DNA from: Clostridia bacterium
Lineage (GTDB): Bacteria; Bacillota_A; Clostridia; Christensenellales; Aristaeellaceae
Assembly (NCBI GenBank): GCA_017509065.1
Contig: JAFWQM010000085.1
Span: 1-22,949 of the forward strand
Length of the DNA: 22,949 nt
Direction of reading: 5' to 3'
This document shows positions 1 through 7,323 of this stretch, piece by piece. How positions within the stretch are numbered: the stretch's first letter is position 1; every line of letters starts with the position of its first letter. Below the pieces are notes generated by a model. That model worked only from the letters and a program-made list of their open reading frames with translations. It was not told where the DNA came from and did not search any database. A program made the translations under genes and the position numbers.

Positions 1-55
1 CGAAAAACAATCCGGTGGATTGTTTTTAGCGGAGGCCGGGCGGCAGCCCAGGGCC
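1..55. repeat. Palindromic intergenic repeat, family A (left-edge copy)
   Basis: A perfect 11-bp inverted repeat (3-13 with 17-27, loop GGT) is followed by a GC-rich segment, GGGCGGCAGCCC. The reverse complement of about 16706-16762 has the same order: an 11-bp palindrome with loop GGT, then the GGGCGGCAGCCCC block. That makes this a dispersed family with at least two copies in the window. It may extend beyond the left edge. Confidence 0.7.
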
Positions 56-60
56 GAAGG

Positions 61-140
61 ATATTTCAAGGTTGAGTGACGCAGGATGGATCGATTTATC
101 GCCCGCAGATAATTCATGATTTAGTTGGGCGAGCAATAAT
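61..140. repeat. Half of a palindromic element, family B
   Basis: Positions 63-112 match 22900-22949 at 49 of 50 bases. Positions 90-140 are an imperfect reverse complement of 22812-22860, with the outer 16 bases (ATTATTGCTCGCCCAA) exact. This is therefore the right half of an element with inverted ends. Its left half is missing or replaced by the family A repeat at 1-55. Confidence 0.75.
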
Positions 141-474
141 CATCGAAATACCATCAATAAATCATGTCATTCTGAGCGAACCGGAGCGGTTAACGTCAGC
201 GTTTCCCGAAGGATACAGCGCAGCATATTTAAAGGATTTGAATAAAATTTGTTTACAATTTGTTCATTCGTACGTCGAATCTGGAACGCCTATGCCGGTT
301 GAAATGAACTGGCATTTTGTGTATAATAAATTTGTATACAAACCCTGATGGAAGATCGGGACGCCTGAACCTGCCATGAAAGACCCAAAGAATACTAAAG
401 CATCTTTATTTCTCTTTTGAAGCGCAGTCAGACGGATGCTCCGCGCAGGAATCAAATGAAAGGATTGAAATGCT
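141..474. other. Intergenic region and leader before the galacturonokinase cassette
   Basis: No convincing gene is seen. A 90-codon reading frame (76-348) begins inside the family B repeat and runs through the promoter at 299-327, so I read it as chance. Positions 165-188 resemble a frequent intergenic motif beginning GTCATTCTGAGCGAA. The last part is the roughly 140-nt leader of the downstream operon. Confidence 0.5.
299..327 (+). promoter_or_regulatory. Sigma-A promoter for the galacturonokinase cassette
   Basis: The -35 box TTGAAA (299-304) and the -10 box TATAAT (322-327) are separated by exactly 17 bp. Transcription would start near 334, giving a leader of about 140 nt before the start at 475. 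Confidence 0.75.
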
Positions 475-1650
475 TTGCTTTGTGAAGAAAGATTCCTTAA
501 GATTTACGGAAGAGATCCAGAGGATATTTCTTTTTCACCTTATCGCATCTGCCCCATCGGCGCTCACTCCGACCATAACCTCGGGAAAATCACGGGCTTA
601 GCCATTGACAAAGGGATTCACATCGCTTTCAGTCCCAAGCACAACGGCGTCATCGAAATGCAGTCTTTGCAGTTTCCCAAACGGGCGCAATGGTTTTCCA
701 AAGAAGTCGGCGATAAAACAGGGGACTGGGCCGACTATCTGCGCGGAGCGACGTGGGCGCTGGCGAAGAATCATACGCTGACGGCGGGGCTTTGCGGCGT
801 GATCGAGGGCAGCCTGCCAATCGGCGGGCTGAGCAGTTCGGCTTCCGTGATTCTCGCGTTTCTGAACGCGCTGTGCAAGGTCAACCGGATCCAGCTTTCT
901 CCGCAGGAACTGATCGATGTGGCGTTTGACGCGGAGAAAAACTACGTAGGCGTGAACGTGGGCACGCTGGATCAAAGCTGCGAGGTGCTGAGCAAAAAAG
1001 ACTGCCTGCTTTATCTTGACTGTAAGGATAACAGCTATGAACTGATCCCCGCGCATCCTGCGATGAAGCCATATAAGATTGCTGTTTTCTTTTCCGGCCT
1101 TGAGCACTCCTTGGCCGGAAGCAAATATAATATGCGCGTGGACGAACTGCGCGCGGGCGTATATGCTCTGCAGGCTTTTTCCGGTTATGATTACGGAAAG
1201 TTCAATCAGGCAAACGCGCGCGATCTGAGTTGGGTTATTTACCAGACGTATAAGGACAGGCTGCCGGTGCCGTGGGCCAAGCGGTGCGAGCATTGGTACA
1301 CTGAATTCCGACGCGTGGAAGCGGGGGCTGAAGCCTGGCGGCGCGGGGATATCGAAGCATACGGCAGATTAAGCTTTGAAAGCGGCTGGAGCAGCATTTA
1401 CAATTGGGAGTCAGGCGCGCCTGAGCAGATCAAGCTGTATGAGATCATGAAGGAAACGGACGGTATATACGGCGGCCGGTTCAGCGGCGCGGGCTTTAAA
1501 GGCTGCTGCATGGCGCTGATCGACCCGCAAAAAGCCGGAATCATCGCGGAGCGGGTGGAACGGGAATACCTGACGGCGTATCCCGAAATGCGAGGCAAAT
1601 ACAGTTTCCATCTGTGCGAGAGCGCTGACGGTATTGTCAATCAGAAATAA
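475..1650 (+). CDS. GHMP-family sugar kinase, galacturonokinase-like
   Basis: The product is a 391-residue sugar-1-kinase of the galactokinase fold. The substrate-binding signature reads RICPIGAHSDHN (about residues 24-35), where galactokinases have the GEHTDY type. The ATP loop is GGLSSSAS (117-124) and the third GHMP motif is RFSGAGFKGCC (about 334-344). The RICP(I/L)GAH signature and a WAKRCEHW-like segment resemble, from memory, plant galacturonokinase more than bacterial GalK. It would phosphorylate galacturonate at C1, though galactose or another sugar is possible. Translation starts at TTG: an in-frame stop lies at 466-468 and AGGA at 461-464 is correctly spaced. It is the first gene of a cassette with a nucleotidyltransferase and a UDP-uronate epimerase, which supports a uronic acid substrate. 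Family membership is very likely and the substrate is inferred. Confidence 0.85.
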   Translation: MLCEERFLKIYGRDPEDISFSPYRICPIGAHSDHNLGKITGLAIDKGIHIAFSPKHNGVIEMQSLQFPKRAQWFSKEVGDKTGDWADYLRGATWALAKNHTLTAGLCGVIEGSLPIGGLSSSASVILAFLNALCKVNRIQLSPQELIDVAFDAEKNYVGVNVGTLDQSCEVLSKKDCLLYLDCKDNSYELIPAHPAMKPYKIAVFFSGLEHSLAGSKYNMRVDELRAGVYALQAFSGYDYGKFNQANARDLSWVIYQTYKDRLPVPWAKRCEHWYTEFRRVEAGAEAWRRGDIEAYGRLSFESGWSSIYNWESGAPEQIKLYEIMKETDGIYGGRFSGAGFKGCCMALIDPQKAGIIAERVEREYLTAYPEMRGKYSFHLCESADGIVNQK

Positions 1651-1700
1651 AACGGTATCTGCCTGAAAGCGTTCATGAAACAAGAAAGTGATTCGTAGTA

Positions 1701-2438
1701 ATGAAGTGTTTGATTCTTGCCGCGGGATATGCGACCCGGCTTTATCCCCTGACGGAAAACTTTCCGAAACCGCTGCTTAAGGTTGGCGAGAAAACCATTC
1801 TGGATTGGCTCGTAGACGATATTGATACAGCCGACGCTGTTGATCAGTACATCGTGATTTCCAACCACAGATTTGCCAGGCACTTTCAGGATTGGGCCGA
1901 AAGCCGCAGCCTGCCCATTACCGTAGTGGACGATGGCACCAGCACAAATGAAACCCGCCTGGGAGCGGTGTATGATATCCAGTTTGCCATCGAAAAGCTG
2001 AAACTGAATGATGATCTGCTGGTGATCGCAGGGGACAATGTGCTTGACTTTTCCCTCACCCGTTTCATCGGGTACGCGCAGGAAAAGAAAACCTCCTGCG
2101 TGATGCGGTACTATGAAGCGGACGAAAAGCGCCTGACGAAAAGCGGCGTTGCGGAGCTGGGCGAAAATGATGTGCTGATTGCTCTGGAAGAAAAGCCCGC
2201 GCAGCCCAAATCCCACTGGTGCACCCCGCCGTTCTATTTCTATATGGCAGCAGACGCGGCAAAAATCAAGCAGGCCATCGCGGACGGCTGCGGGACTGAC
2301 GCACCGGGCAGTCTGGTATCCTGGATGTGCCGCCATGCCGCACTCCATAGCATGGAAATGCCGGGAAGCCGGTATGATATCGGCAGTCTGGAAAGCTATG
2401 AGCGCGTCAAAGAAATCTACAGAGGGATCACAAAATGA
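1701..2438 (+). CDS. Sugar-1-phosphate nucleotidyltransferase
   Basis: This 245-residue protein of the RmlA/GalU-like NTP transferase fold joins a sugar 1-phosphate to a nucleotide. The N-terminal signature LAAGYATRLYPLT (about 6-18) followed by PKPLLKV (about 22-28) is the nucleotide-binding loop and catalytic lysine region. AGDN near residue 110 is the metal-binding Asp region. GalU enzymes are longer, and no left-handed beta-helix tail is present. It sits 50 bp after the kinase and its stop overlaps the epimerase start (ATGA), so the three are probably translated together. The likely job is to convert the kinase product, perhaps galacturonate 1-phosphate, to the UDP-sugar. Nucleotide and sugar specificity cannot be read from sequence. 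The ribosome site is weak, suggesting coupling or an imperfectly placed start. Confidence 0.85.
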   Translation: MKCLILAAGYATRLYPLTENFPKPLLKVGEKTILDWLVDDIDTADAVDQYIVISNHRFARHFQDWAESRSLPITVVDDGTSTNETRLGAVYDIQFAIEKLKLNDDLLVIAGDNVLDFSLTRFIGYAQEKKTSCVMRYYEADEKRLTKSGVAELGENDVLIALEEKPAQPKSHWCTPPFYFYMAADAAKIKQAIADGCGTDAPGSLVSWMCRHAALHSMEMPGSRYDIGSLESYERVKEIYRGITK

Positions 2439-3499
2439 AGCAGCCTGTGGATTTGAACGGAAAAACAATCCTGGTCACCGGCTCTCCTGGCTTTATCGGG
2501 GCAAACCTTACGCTGCGGCTGCTGAAGGAAATGACCTCCGGCACGGTCATCTCCCTGGACAGCATGAACGATTACTACGACCCCGGGCTGAAAGAATACC
2601 GCCTGTCCCTGATCGAAAAGGCAGCGGAAGCCTCTCCGGTTAAGCATATCTTTATCAAGGGCAGCATTGCCGATAAGGAATTGGTGGGCAGCGTGTTCGC
2701 CGAATACAAGCCCGCTGTCGTGGTGAATCTGGCCGCTCAGGCAGGCGTGCGCTATTCCATCGATCACCCGGACGTATATATCGAAAGCAACCTGATCGGT
2801 TTTTTCAACATCCTGGAAGCCTGCCGCCGCCATCCTGTGGAGCATCTGGTATATGCCTCCAGCAGCAGTGTGTACGGCGGAAACAAGAAGGTTCCGTTCA
2901 GCACGGAGGACCCGGTGGATCATCCAGTCAGCCTCTACGCCGCCACAAAGAAGAGCAACGAGCTGCTGGCGCACAGCTATTCCAAGCTGTACAATATTCC
3001 CTCCACCGGCCTGCGCTTCTTTACGGTGTACGGCCCGGCTGGCAGGCCAGACATGTTTTATTACAGCGCGACAGAAAAACTGGTCGCCGGAGGCACGATA
3101 CAGATCTTCAATTACGGAAACTGCAAGCGGGATTTCACGTATGTGGACGATATCGTGGAAGGCGTGCTGCGCGTGATGAAAGGCGCCCCGCAGAAGGCGG
3201 TTGGCGACGACGGGCTTCCGGTTCCGCCCTACGCGGTGTATAACATCGGCGGCGGCGCGCCTGAAAACCTGCTGGATTTTATTCAGACGCTGCAGGAAGA
3301 ACTTATGCGCGCGGGCGTGCTTCCCGCGGACTATGACTTTGAAGCGCATCGCAGGCTGGTGGGGATGCAGCCGGGCGACGTTCCTGTCACATATGCCGAC
3401 AGTAAAGCGCTGGAAGACGATTACGGCTTCACGCCTTCGATCGGCATCCGGGAAGGGCTGCGCTCTTTCGCAGAGTGGTACAGGGACTACTGCCGCTGA
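2435..3499 (+). CDS. NAD-dependent epimerase, UDP-glucuronate 4-epimerase-like
   Basis: This is a 354-residue short-chain dehydrogenase/reductase of the extended class. The NAD loop is TGSPGFIG (15-22), with Pro replacing the usual Ala. LAAQAGVRYS lies near residue 100, the Ser-rich catalytic stretch YASSSSVYG near 140-148, and the catalytic YAATKKSNE near 168-176. The order LAAQAGVRYS, SSSVYG, YAATKKSNE, LRFFTVYGPAGRPDM is typical of UDP-glucuronate 4-epimerases (CapI/LspL/GAE group), which interconvert UDP-GlcA and UDP-GalA. Its start overlaps the stop of the nucleotidyltransferase by four bases. Within the cassette it would link UDP-GalA made by salvage to UDP-GlcA. UDP-glucose 4-epimerase is a less likely alternative. 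No clear terminator follows. Confidence 0.85.
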   Translation: MKQPVDLNGKTILVTGSPGFIGANLTLRLLKEMTSGTVISLDSMNDYYDPGLKEYRLSLIEKAAEASPVKHIFIKGSIADKELVGSVFAEYKPAVVVNLAAQAGVRYSIDHPDVYIESNLIGFFNILEACRRHPVEHLVYASSSSVYGGNKKVPFSTEDPVDHPVSLYAATKKSNELLAHSYSKLYNIPSTGLRFFTVYGPAGRPDMFYYSATEKLVAGGTIQIFNYGNCKRDFTYVDDIVEGVLRVMKGAPQKAVGDDGLPVPPYAVYNIGGGAPENLLDFIQTLQEELMRAGVLPADYDFEAHRRLVGMQPGDVPVTYADSKALEDDYGFTPSIGIREGLRSFAEWYRDYCR

Positions 3500-3610
3500 C
3501 GCCTTCTTCAGCCATCGCTTCTGCTGCGCGGTAAAGCGGATGCCACGTTCGCAAAGCCGGAATTAAAGTTTTTGTAACGATTCTGAAAATGCTTTGAAAC
3601 GCTACGGAAA

Positions 3611-3639
3611 TGGACATTCCATACGGACTGTGGTAGAAT
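3611..3639 (+). promoter_or_regulatory. Sigma-A promoter for the loaP operon
   Basis: The boxes are TGGACA (3611-3616) and TAGAAT (3634-3639), separated by 17 bp. Each is one mismatch from consensus. Confidence 0.65.
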
Positions 3640-3792
3640 ACAGAAGGTGGAGAGTGCTATGAAAATATAGTGTTTTCCACTATTTATGCTCTGTTCATCC
3701 GAAAGACCGGCGTTTGAGAGGACGAATCCTTCCAGCCACGGCTTCGCCAAAACGCAAAGACTGAGGAAAGGGGATTAAGAAGGGTTTCGGTT

Positions 3793-3823
3793 CTGTGCAG
3801 AACGCAAGGCTCGTTTTGCACAG
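3793..3823 (+). promoter_or_regulatory. Leader RNA hairpin ahead of loaP
   Basis: Arms 3793-3804 and 3812-3823 pair over 12 bp, including one G-U pair, with a 7-nt loop. No T-tract follows, so it is not a simple terminator. It lies just upstream of the ribosome site and could be a LoaP recognition or translation-control hairpin. That role is inferred. Confidence 0.5.
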
Positions 3824-3848
3824 TGATCACAGGGAGAGGAGTATTTTG

Positions 3849-4352
3849 ATGTTTGCATATTGTTTGTTTTGCGAAACACAAAAATGCAAATTTGTGGCTT
3901 TCTCTCTGGAACAGCGCGGGATCCAGAAGTCGTTTTCTCCGCAGATCATCAGGCGGCAAAGGGTCAAAGGAAAGAATATCGACGCGATGTACGACCTTCT
4001 GCCCGGTTACGTGTTCGCTTATTCGGAAACGGAGATTTCGGACAACCGTGTGTTTCACGGTATCAGCGGAATCATTCGCAGGCTGGGCGACCCGGAATGC
4101 AATTTTGCCCTGATGGACAGCGATTATGATTTTGCGATCAACCTGTACAGGAAAAACGGCGTCGTTGGGCAGGTGACCGTCTTTAAGGTCGGGGACGAAG
4201 TAAAGCTGGACGATCCGCTGTTCAATAACTGTCAGGGAAAAATCACTAAGATTGATTACAGAAAACAGCGCGCGCGGGTGGATTACCAGTTTGGCGGAAT
4301 GAATTGCTTTACTTGGGTCGCTTGTGATCTGATCAGCAACCCATCTCGATAA
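3849..4352 (+). CDS. loaP: LoaP-like specialised NusG-family transcription antiterminator
   Basis: This 167-residue protein has the NusG layout. The N-terminal NGN domain opens MFAYCLFCETQKCKF and contains the conserved LLPGYVF near residue 53-59. A C-terminal KOW domain contains FKVGDEVKL and GKITKID (about residues 115-140). NusG paralogues of this type bind RNA polymerase at particular operons and let it pass terminators, usually in capsule, exopolysaccharide or polyketide clusters of Firmicutes. The ATG at 3849 is chosen over the earlier 3795 because AGGGAGAGGAG sits 8 nt upstream and the NGN domain begins there. The only gene before the next terminator is the nucleotide-sugar dehydratase at 4461, so the target is probably that gene. 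Housekeeping NusG is unlikely because there is no secE or ribosomal protein neighbour. Confidence 0.8.
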   Translation: MFAYCLFCETQKCKFVAFSLEQRGIQKSFSPQIIRRQRVKGKNIDAMYDLLPGYVFAYSETEISDNRVFHGISGIIRRLGDPECNFALMDSDYDFAINLYRKNGVVGQVTVFKVGDEVKLDDPLFNNCQGKITKIDYRKQRARVDYQFGGMNCFTWVACDLISNPSR

Positions 4353-4380
4353 CTCGCTGAAAATGTTTCCTGGAGAATCA

Positions 4381-4435
4381 TGGAATGAATGCCAGCGTTT
4401 GCTCCCGGAAGCGCGTGAAAAGCAGGTTCATTCCA
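4381..4435 (+). promoter_or_regulatory. Nested inverted repeat between loaP and the dehydratase gene
   Basis: TGGAATGAA (4381-4389) pairs perfectly with TTCATTCCA (4427-4435). A second possible stem, GCGTTT with GAAGCGC, lies inside. There is no T-tract. It may be an RNA structure read by the antiterminator or an mRNA-stability element. Confidence 0.4.
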
Positions 4436-4460
4436 AATATGCAACAAGCAAGGGGATAGG

Positions 4461-6410
4461 ATGCAAATGAAACATAAGACGCGGTTTGCTCTGGTGTTAT
4501 ATGATCTGCTGATTTATTTTCTGAGCGCTACTGCTATCCTGGTAGTTTATCCCAACACGTGGCCGGACTCGCTCTCACAGAATCTGGTGGAAATATACAC
4601 CGCGATCGGGTTCGCCTGTCTGGCGGGTGTACGCTTAGCGCTGAAGGTCTACAAACAGATCTGGCGCTACGCCGGGCCGATGACGTATATGCGTCTGCTG
4701 CTGTCGGATACGATCGCCTGTATCGCTTTCCTGTGTTTGCGCTATGCCGTCCCCGTAAGATTGTCTCTCATCCGTACGGTTTCCCTGTTCACGATCAATC
4801 TTCTGATCTGCTTCGCCATGCGTCTGGTTTATCAGTGGGTTTACCAGAATCGGTCGCGTAAGAATATTGTCATAAAAATACTTCTCTTCCTCCTGAAAAT
4901 GCTCACCGGCATTTCCTTCCCCGCTGAAAGAGCAAAAGGAAGCAACCGCATCAAGATCGCCATCATCGGCGCCGGCAGCGTCGGAGCGATGCTGGCGGAT
5001 GAACTGCTGCAGAATCCGAAGGCCGCGTATGAACCCGTCTGCTTTGTGGACATTGATAAAGAAAAAGTCGGCAGAGAATTGTTCGGTATCCCGGTGCTGC
5101 TGGACTGCGACGGACTAAAGGATAAGCTGATTGATCTGTCCGTCCAGGAAATCGTGTTCGCTCTGCCCAATGTGTCGAATGAACGGCGTGAGCAGCTTTT
5201 CCAGGCGTACAAGCAATATGGCTACAAATTAAAAACATACGATTATCCCATGATAAACACCAACGACGGCGGAAAGCGTCACATCCATGATTTTAACATC
5301 GAGGATCTGCTGTTCCGCAACACAAACCAGTTCCTTGACGAGAAGACCATGAACTGGTATCGCGGGAAAAACGTATTGATCACGGGCGGCGGCGGGTCCA
5401 TCGGTTCTGAGCTAGCCAGACAAATCGCAAGATGCAAGCCTTCCCGCCTGGTCATTCTCGATATCTACGAAAACGGCGCTTATGACATTCAGCAGGAATT
5501 GAAAATCCGCTATGGGGATGAACTGAATCTGCGGGTCGAAATCGCAAACGTATGCGACAAGCAGAAAATCGAAAAAATCTTTTCCGACCACACGCCGGAT
5601 ATCGTGCTGCACGCCGCGGCTCACAAGCATGTTCCGCTGATGGAACGGAATGTTTGCGAAGCGGTGACGAACAACGTGTTCGGTACGCTGAACGTGGTGG
5701 AGGTATGCGAAAAATTCCATGTGAAACGCTTTATCATGATCAGCACGGACAAGGCGGTGAACCCGACTAACGTGATGGGCGCTACTAAACGGATGTGCGA
5801 AATGATTGTGCAAAGCAGAAAAGATTCGGCGACTTCCTTCTCCGCGACGCGGTTCGGCAACGTTCTTGGCAGCAACGGCTCGGTGATTCCCCTGTTTAAA
5901 CGCCAGATTGCAAACGGCGGCCCGGTCACCCTGACGGACAAGCGCATCGTGCGTTATTTCATGACGATCCCCGAGGCGAGCCAGTTGGTCATGACCAGCG
6001 GCGCGATGGCGAAAAACGGCGAGCTCTATGTTCTGGATATGGGAAAACCGGTGAAAATCCTGGAACTGGCTGAAAACATGATACGCCTGAGCGGACTGGA
6101 GCCGTACAAAGACATCAATATCGTGGAAACCGGACTGCGCCCCGGTGAAAAGCTGTACGAAGAATTGCTGATCAAATCCGAAGATCTGGACAAGACCAGC
6201 AACAACATGATCTTCGTGGAGCGTGATCATCCCATCAACGCGGGGCTCATCCAGAAAAAGCTGGAGCTGCTTCAGAAAGCGCTGAAAACGCAGAGCAACC
6301 GAATGGTAAAGCAGGCGCTGATGGAGGTCGTGCCTACGTATCATACGCCGGAAGAAGTGAACGAAAGGGCTATTCTCGCGGAAGAAATGCAGATCGCTTC
6401 CGGGGAATAA
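4461..6410 (+). CDS. Membrane-anchored nucleotide-sugar 4,6-dehydratase/epimerase (CapD/PglF/FlaA1 family)
   Basis: This is a 649-residue protein of the long CapD/PglF type. The N-terminal roughly 130 residues hold several hydrophobic membrane spans. A first Rossmann domain has GAGSVGAMLAD (about 169-179) and a second catalytic SDR domain has ITGGGGSIGSELA (about 304-316). The active-site segment STDKAVNPTNVMGATKR (about 428-444) has Met in place of the classical Tyr, as is usual in this family. These enzymes start synthesis of amino- or deoxysugars, commonly from UDP-GlcNAc, for capsule or glycoprotein glycans at the inner face of the membrane. AAGGGG precedes the ATG, and a second ATG at 4467 is also possible. 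It is the only structural gene after loaP before a strong terminator. The exact product sugar cannot be told. Confidence 0.9.
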   Translation: MQMKHKTRFALVLYDLLIYFLSATAILVVYPNTWPDSLSQNLVEIYTAIGFACLAGVRLALKVYKQIWRYAGPMTYMRLLLSDTIACIAFLCLRYAVPVRLSLIRTVSLFTINLLICFAMRLVYQWVYQNRSRKNIVIKILLFLLKMLTGISFPAERAKGSNRIKIAIIGAGSVGAMLADELLQNPKAAYEPVCFVDIDKEKVGRELFGIPVLLDCDGLKDKLIDLSVQEIVFALPNVSNERREQLFQAYKQYGYKLKTYDYPMINTNDGGKRHIHDFNIEDLLFRNTNQFLDEKTMNWYRGKNVLITGGGGSIGSELARQIARCKPSRLVILDIYENGAYDIQQELKIRYGDELNLRVEIANVCDKQKIEKIFSDHTPDIVLHAAAHKHVPLMERNVCEAVTNNVFGTLNVVEVCEKFHVKRFIMISTDKAVNPTNVMGATKRMCEMIVQSRKDSATSFSATRFGNVLGSNGSVIPLFKRQIANGGPVTLTDKRIVRYFMTIPEASQLVMTSGAMAKNGELYVLDMGKPVKILELAENMIRLSGLEPYKDINIVETGLRPGEKLYEELLIKSEDLDKTSNNMIFVERDHPINAGLIQKKLELLQKALKTQSNRMVKQALMEVVPTYHTPEEVNERAILAEEMQIASGE

Positions 6411-6436
6411 GGCTTCGGTTCATCCGCATGAACAAT

Positions 6437-6498
6437 CAAACGGGAGATGAGGGCGGGAAAAGTCAGCTACCCTCTCCCCCGTTTGGTTTTTCTGTTTT
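6437..6498 (+). terminator. Rho-independent terminator of the loaP operon
   Basis: AAACGGGAGATGAGGG (from 6438) pairs, with a small bulge, with CCCTCTCCCCCGTTT (6470-6484). The T-rich stretch GGTTTTTCTGTTTT follows. It ends the two-gene unit 27 nt after the dehydratase stop. Confidence 0.8.
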
Positions 6499-6558
6499 CC
6501 GGGCTGCCGCAGCGCAAACTGTATTCTGATAAAAAAGCTTTATTAAGGAAAATGACTT

Positions 6559-7317
6559 ATGCTGACGCAAATCATGAATCTCGCCCGTGAAGCCGGCGGC
6601 CTGATGCTGAAATACCGGAATGCCGCGATTCATCAAAAAGAAGGGCATTTCAACTTTGTCACCGACGCCGACGTTTCGGTGCAATCCTTCCTGAAAAAAG
6701 AGCTGCTGTCTCTCCTGCCAGGTTCCCGGTTTTTTGCCGAGGAACAGGAGAACGAGCCGCTGACCGACGCGCCTACATTCGTGGTGGACCCCATCGACGG
6801 AACGCTGAATTTTATGCGCTGCCGGAACATGTCGGCTGTCTCCATCGGCCTGCTGGAGAATAAGCAGCCCGTTTTGGGCGTGATCTTCAACCCGTACGCC
6901 GATGAAATGTTCTCCGCAGAAGCGGGCAAAGGCGCGTGGATGAACGGGAAGGAAATCCACGCATCGCAAACAGCCTTTGAAAACGCCATGGTGTGCTTCG
7001 GTACCTCTCCTTATGACAGCGACCTGGTCTCCCGTTCCATGAACGCGGCGCGGCAATTCCTGCAGCAGTCGGGCGACCTGAGACGGAGCGGCTCCGCGGC
7101 CATCGACCTGTGTGATATCGCGTGCGGACGGGCGGACATTTTCTTTGAGCTTCGGCTGCGCCCCTGGGACGTGGCGGCAGGCTCGCTGATCGTGCGGGAA
7201 GCCGGCGGCGTGTTCCTGTCTCTGGGGCATGCGCAAGCTTACTATGACTCCGCATGCGGCATTCTTGCCTGCAACAAAGCCTGTGAACGGGACGCGAGAA
7301 GAATTCTGGAGGGCTGA
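6559..7317 (+). CDS. Inositol monophosphatase family phosphatase
   Basis: This 252-residue protein of the Li-sensitive, Mg-dependent phosphatase superfamily carries three diagnostic motifs. AEEQENE (about 60-66) is the first metal Glu. DPIDGTLNFM (about 77-86) is the DPIDGTxNF core. WDVAAGSLIVREAGG (about 203-217) is the C-terminal metal Asp motif. Substrates in the family include inositol phosphate, 3'-phosphoadenosine 5'-phosphate, fructose 1,6-bisphosphate and histidinol phosphate (HisN). AAGGAAA stands 8 nt before the ATG. It is followed after 6 nt by a PHP histidinol-phosphatase-like gene, so the pair is probably one transcript. The substrate is unresolved. Confidence 0.88.
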   Translation: MLTQIMNLAREAGGLMLKYRNAAIHQKEGHFNFVTDADVSVQSFLKKELLSLLPGSRFFAEEQENEPLTDAPTFVVDPIDGTLNFMRCRNMSAVSIGLLENKQPVLGVIFNPYADEMFSAEAGKGAWMNGKEIHASQTAFENAMVCFGTSPYDSDLVSRSMNAARQFLQQSGDLRRSGSAAIDLCDIACGRADIFFELRLRPWDVAAGSLIVREAGGVFLSLGHAQAYYDSACGILACNKACERDARRILEG

Positions 7318-7323
7318 CGAACC

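Larger units (their letters stand above)
3500..3848 (+). other. Promoter and leader region of the loaP operon
   Basis: There is no gene in this stretch. It holds a promoter (3611-3639), then a leader of about 205 nt ending in a strong hairpin (3793-3823) and the ribosome site AGGGAGAGGAG (3830-3840). A long structured leader fits an antiterminator-controlled operon. Confidence 0.55.

Noticed and set aside
76..348. Open frame of 90 codons at the left end
   Set aside because: It starts inside the family B repeat, has no ribosome site and runs across the promoter at 299-327. Its product resembles no family.
598..1293. Long minus-strand frame opposite the galacturonokinase gene
   Set aside because: It is a shadow of a GC-rich gene. 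The plus-strand frame has family motifs and the minus product has none.
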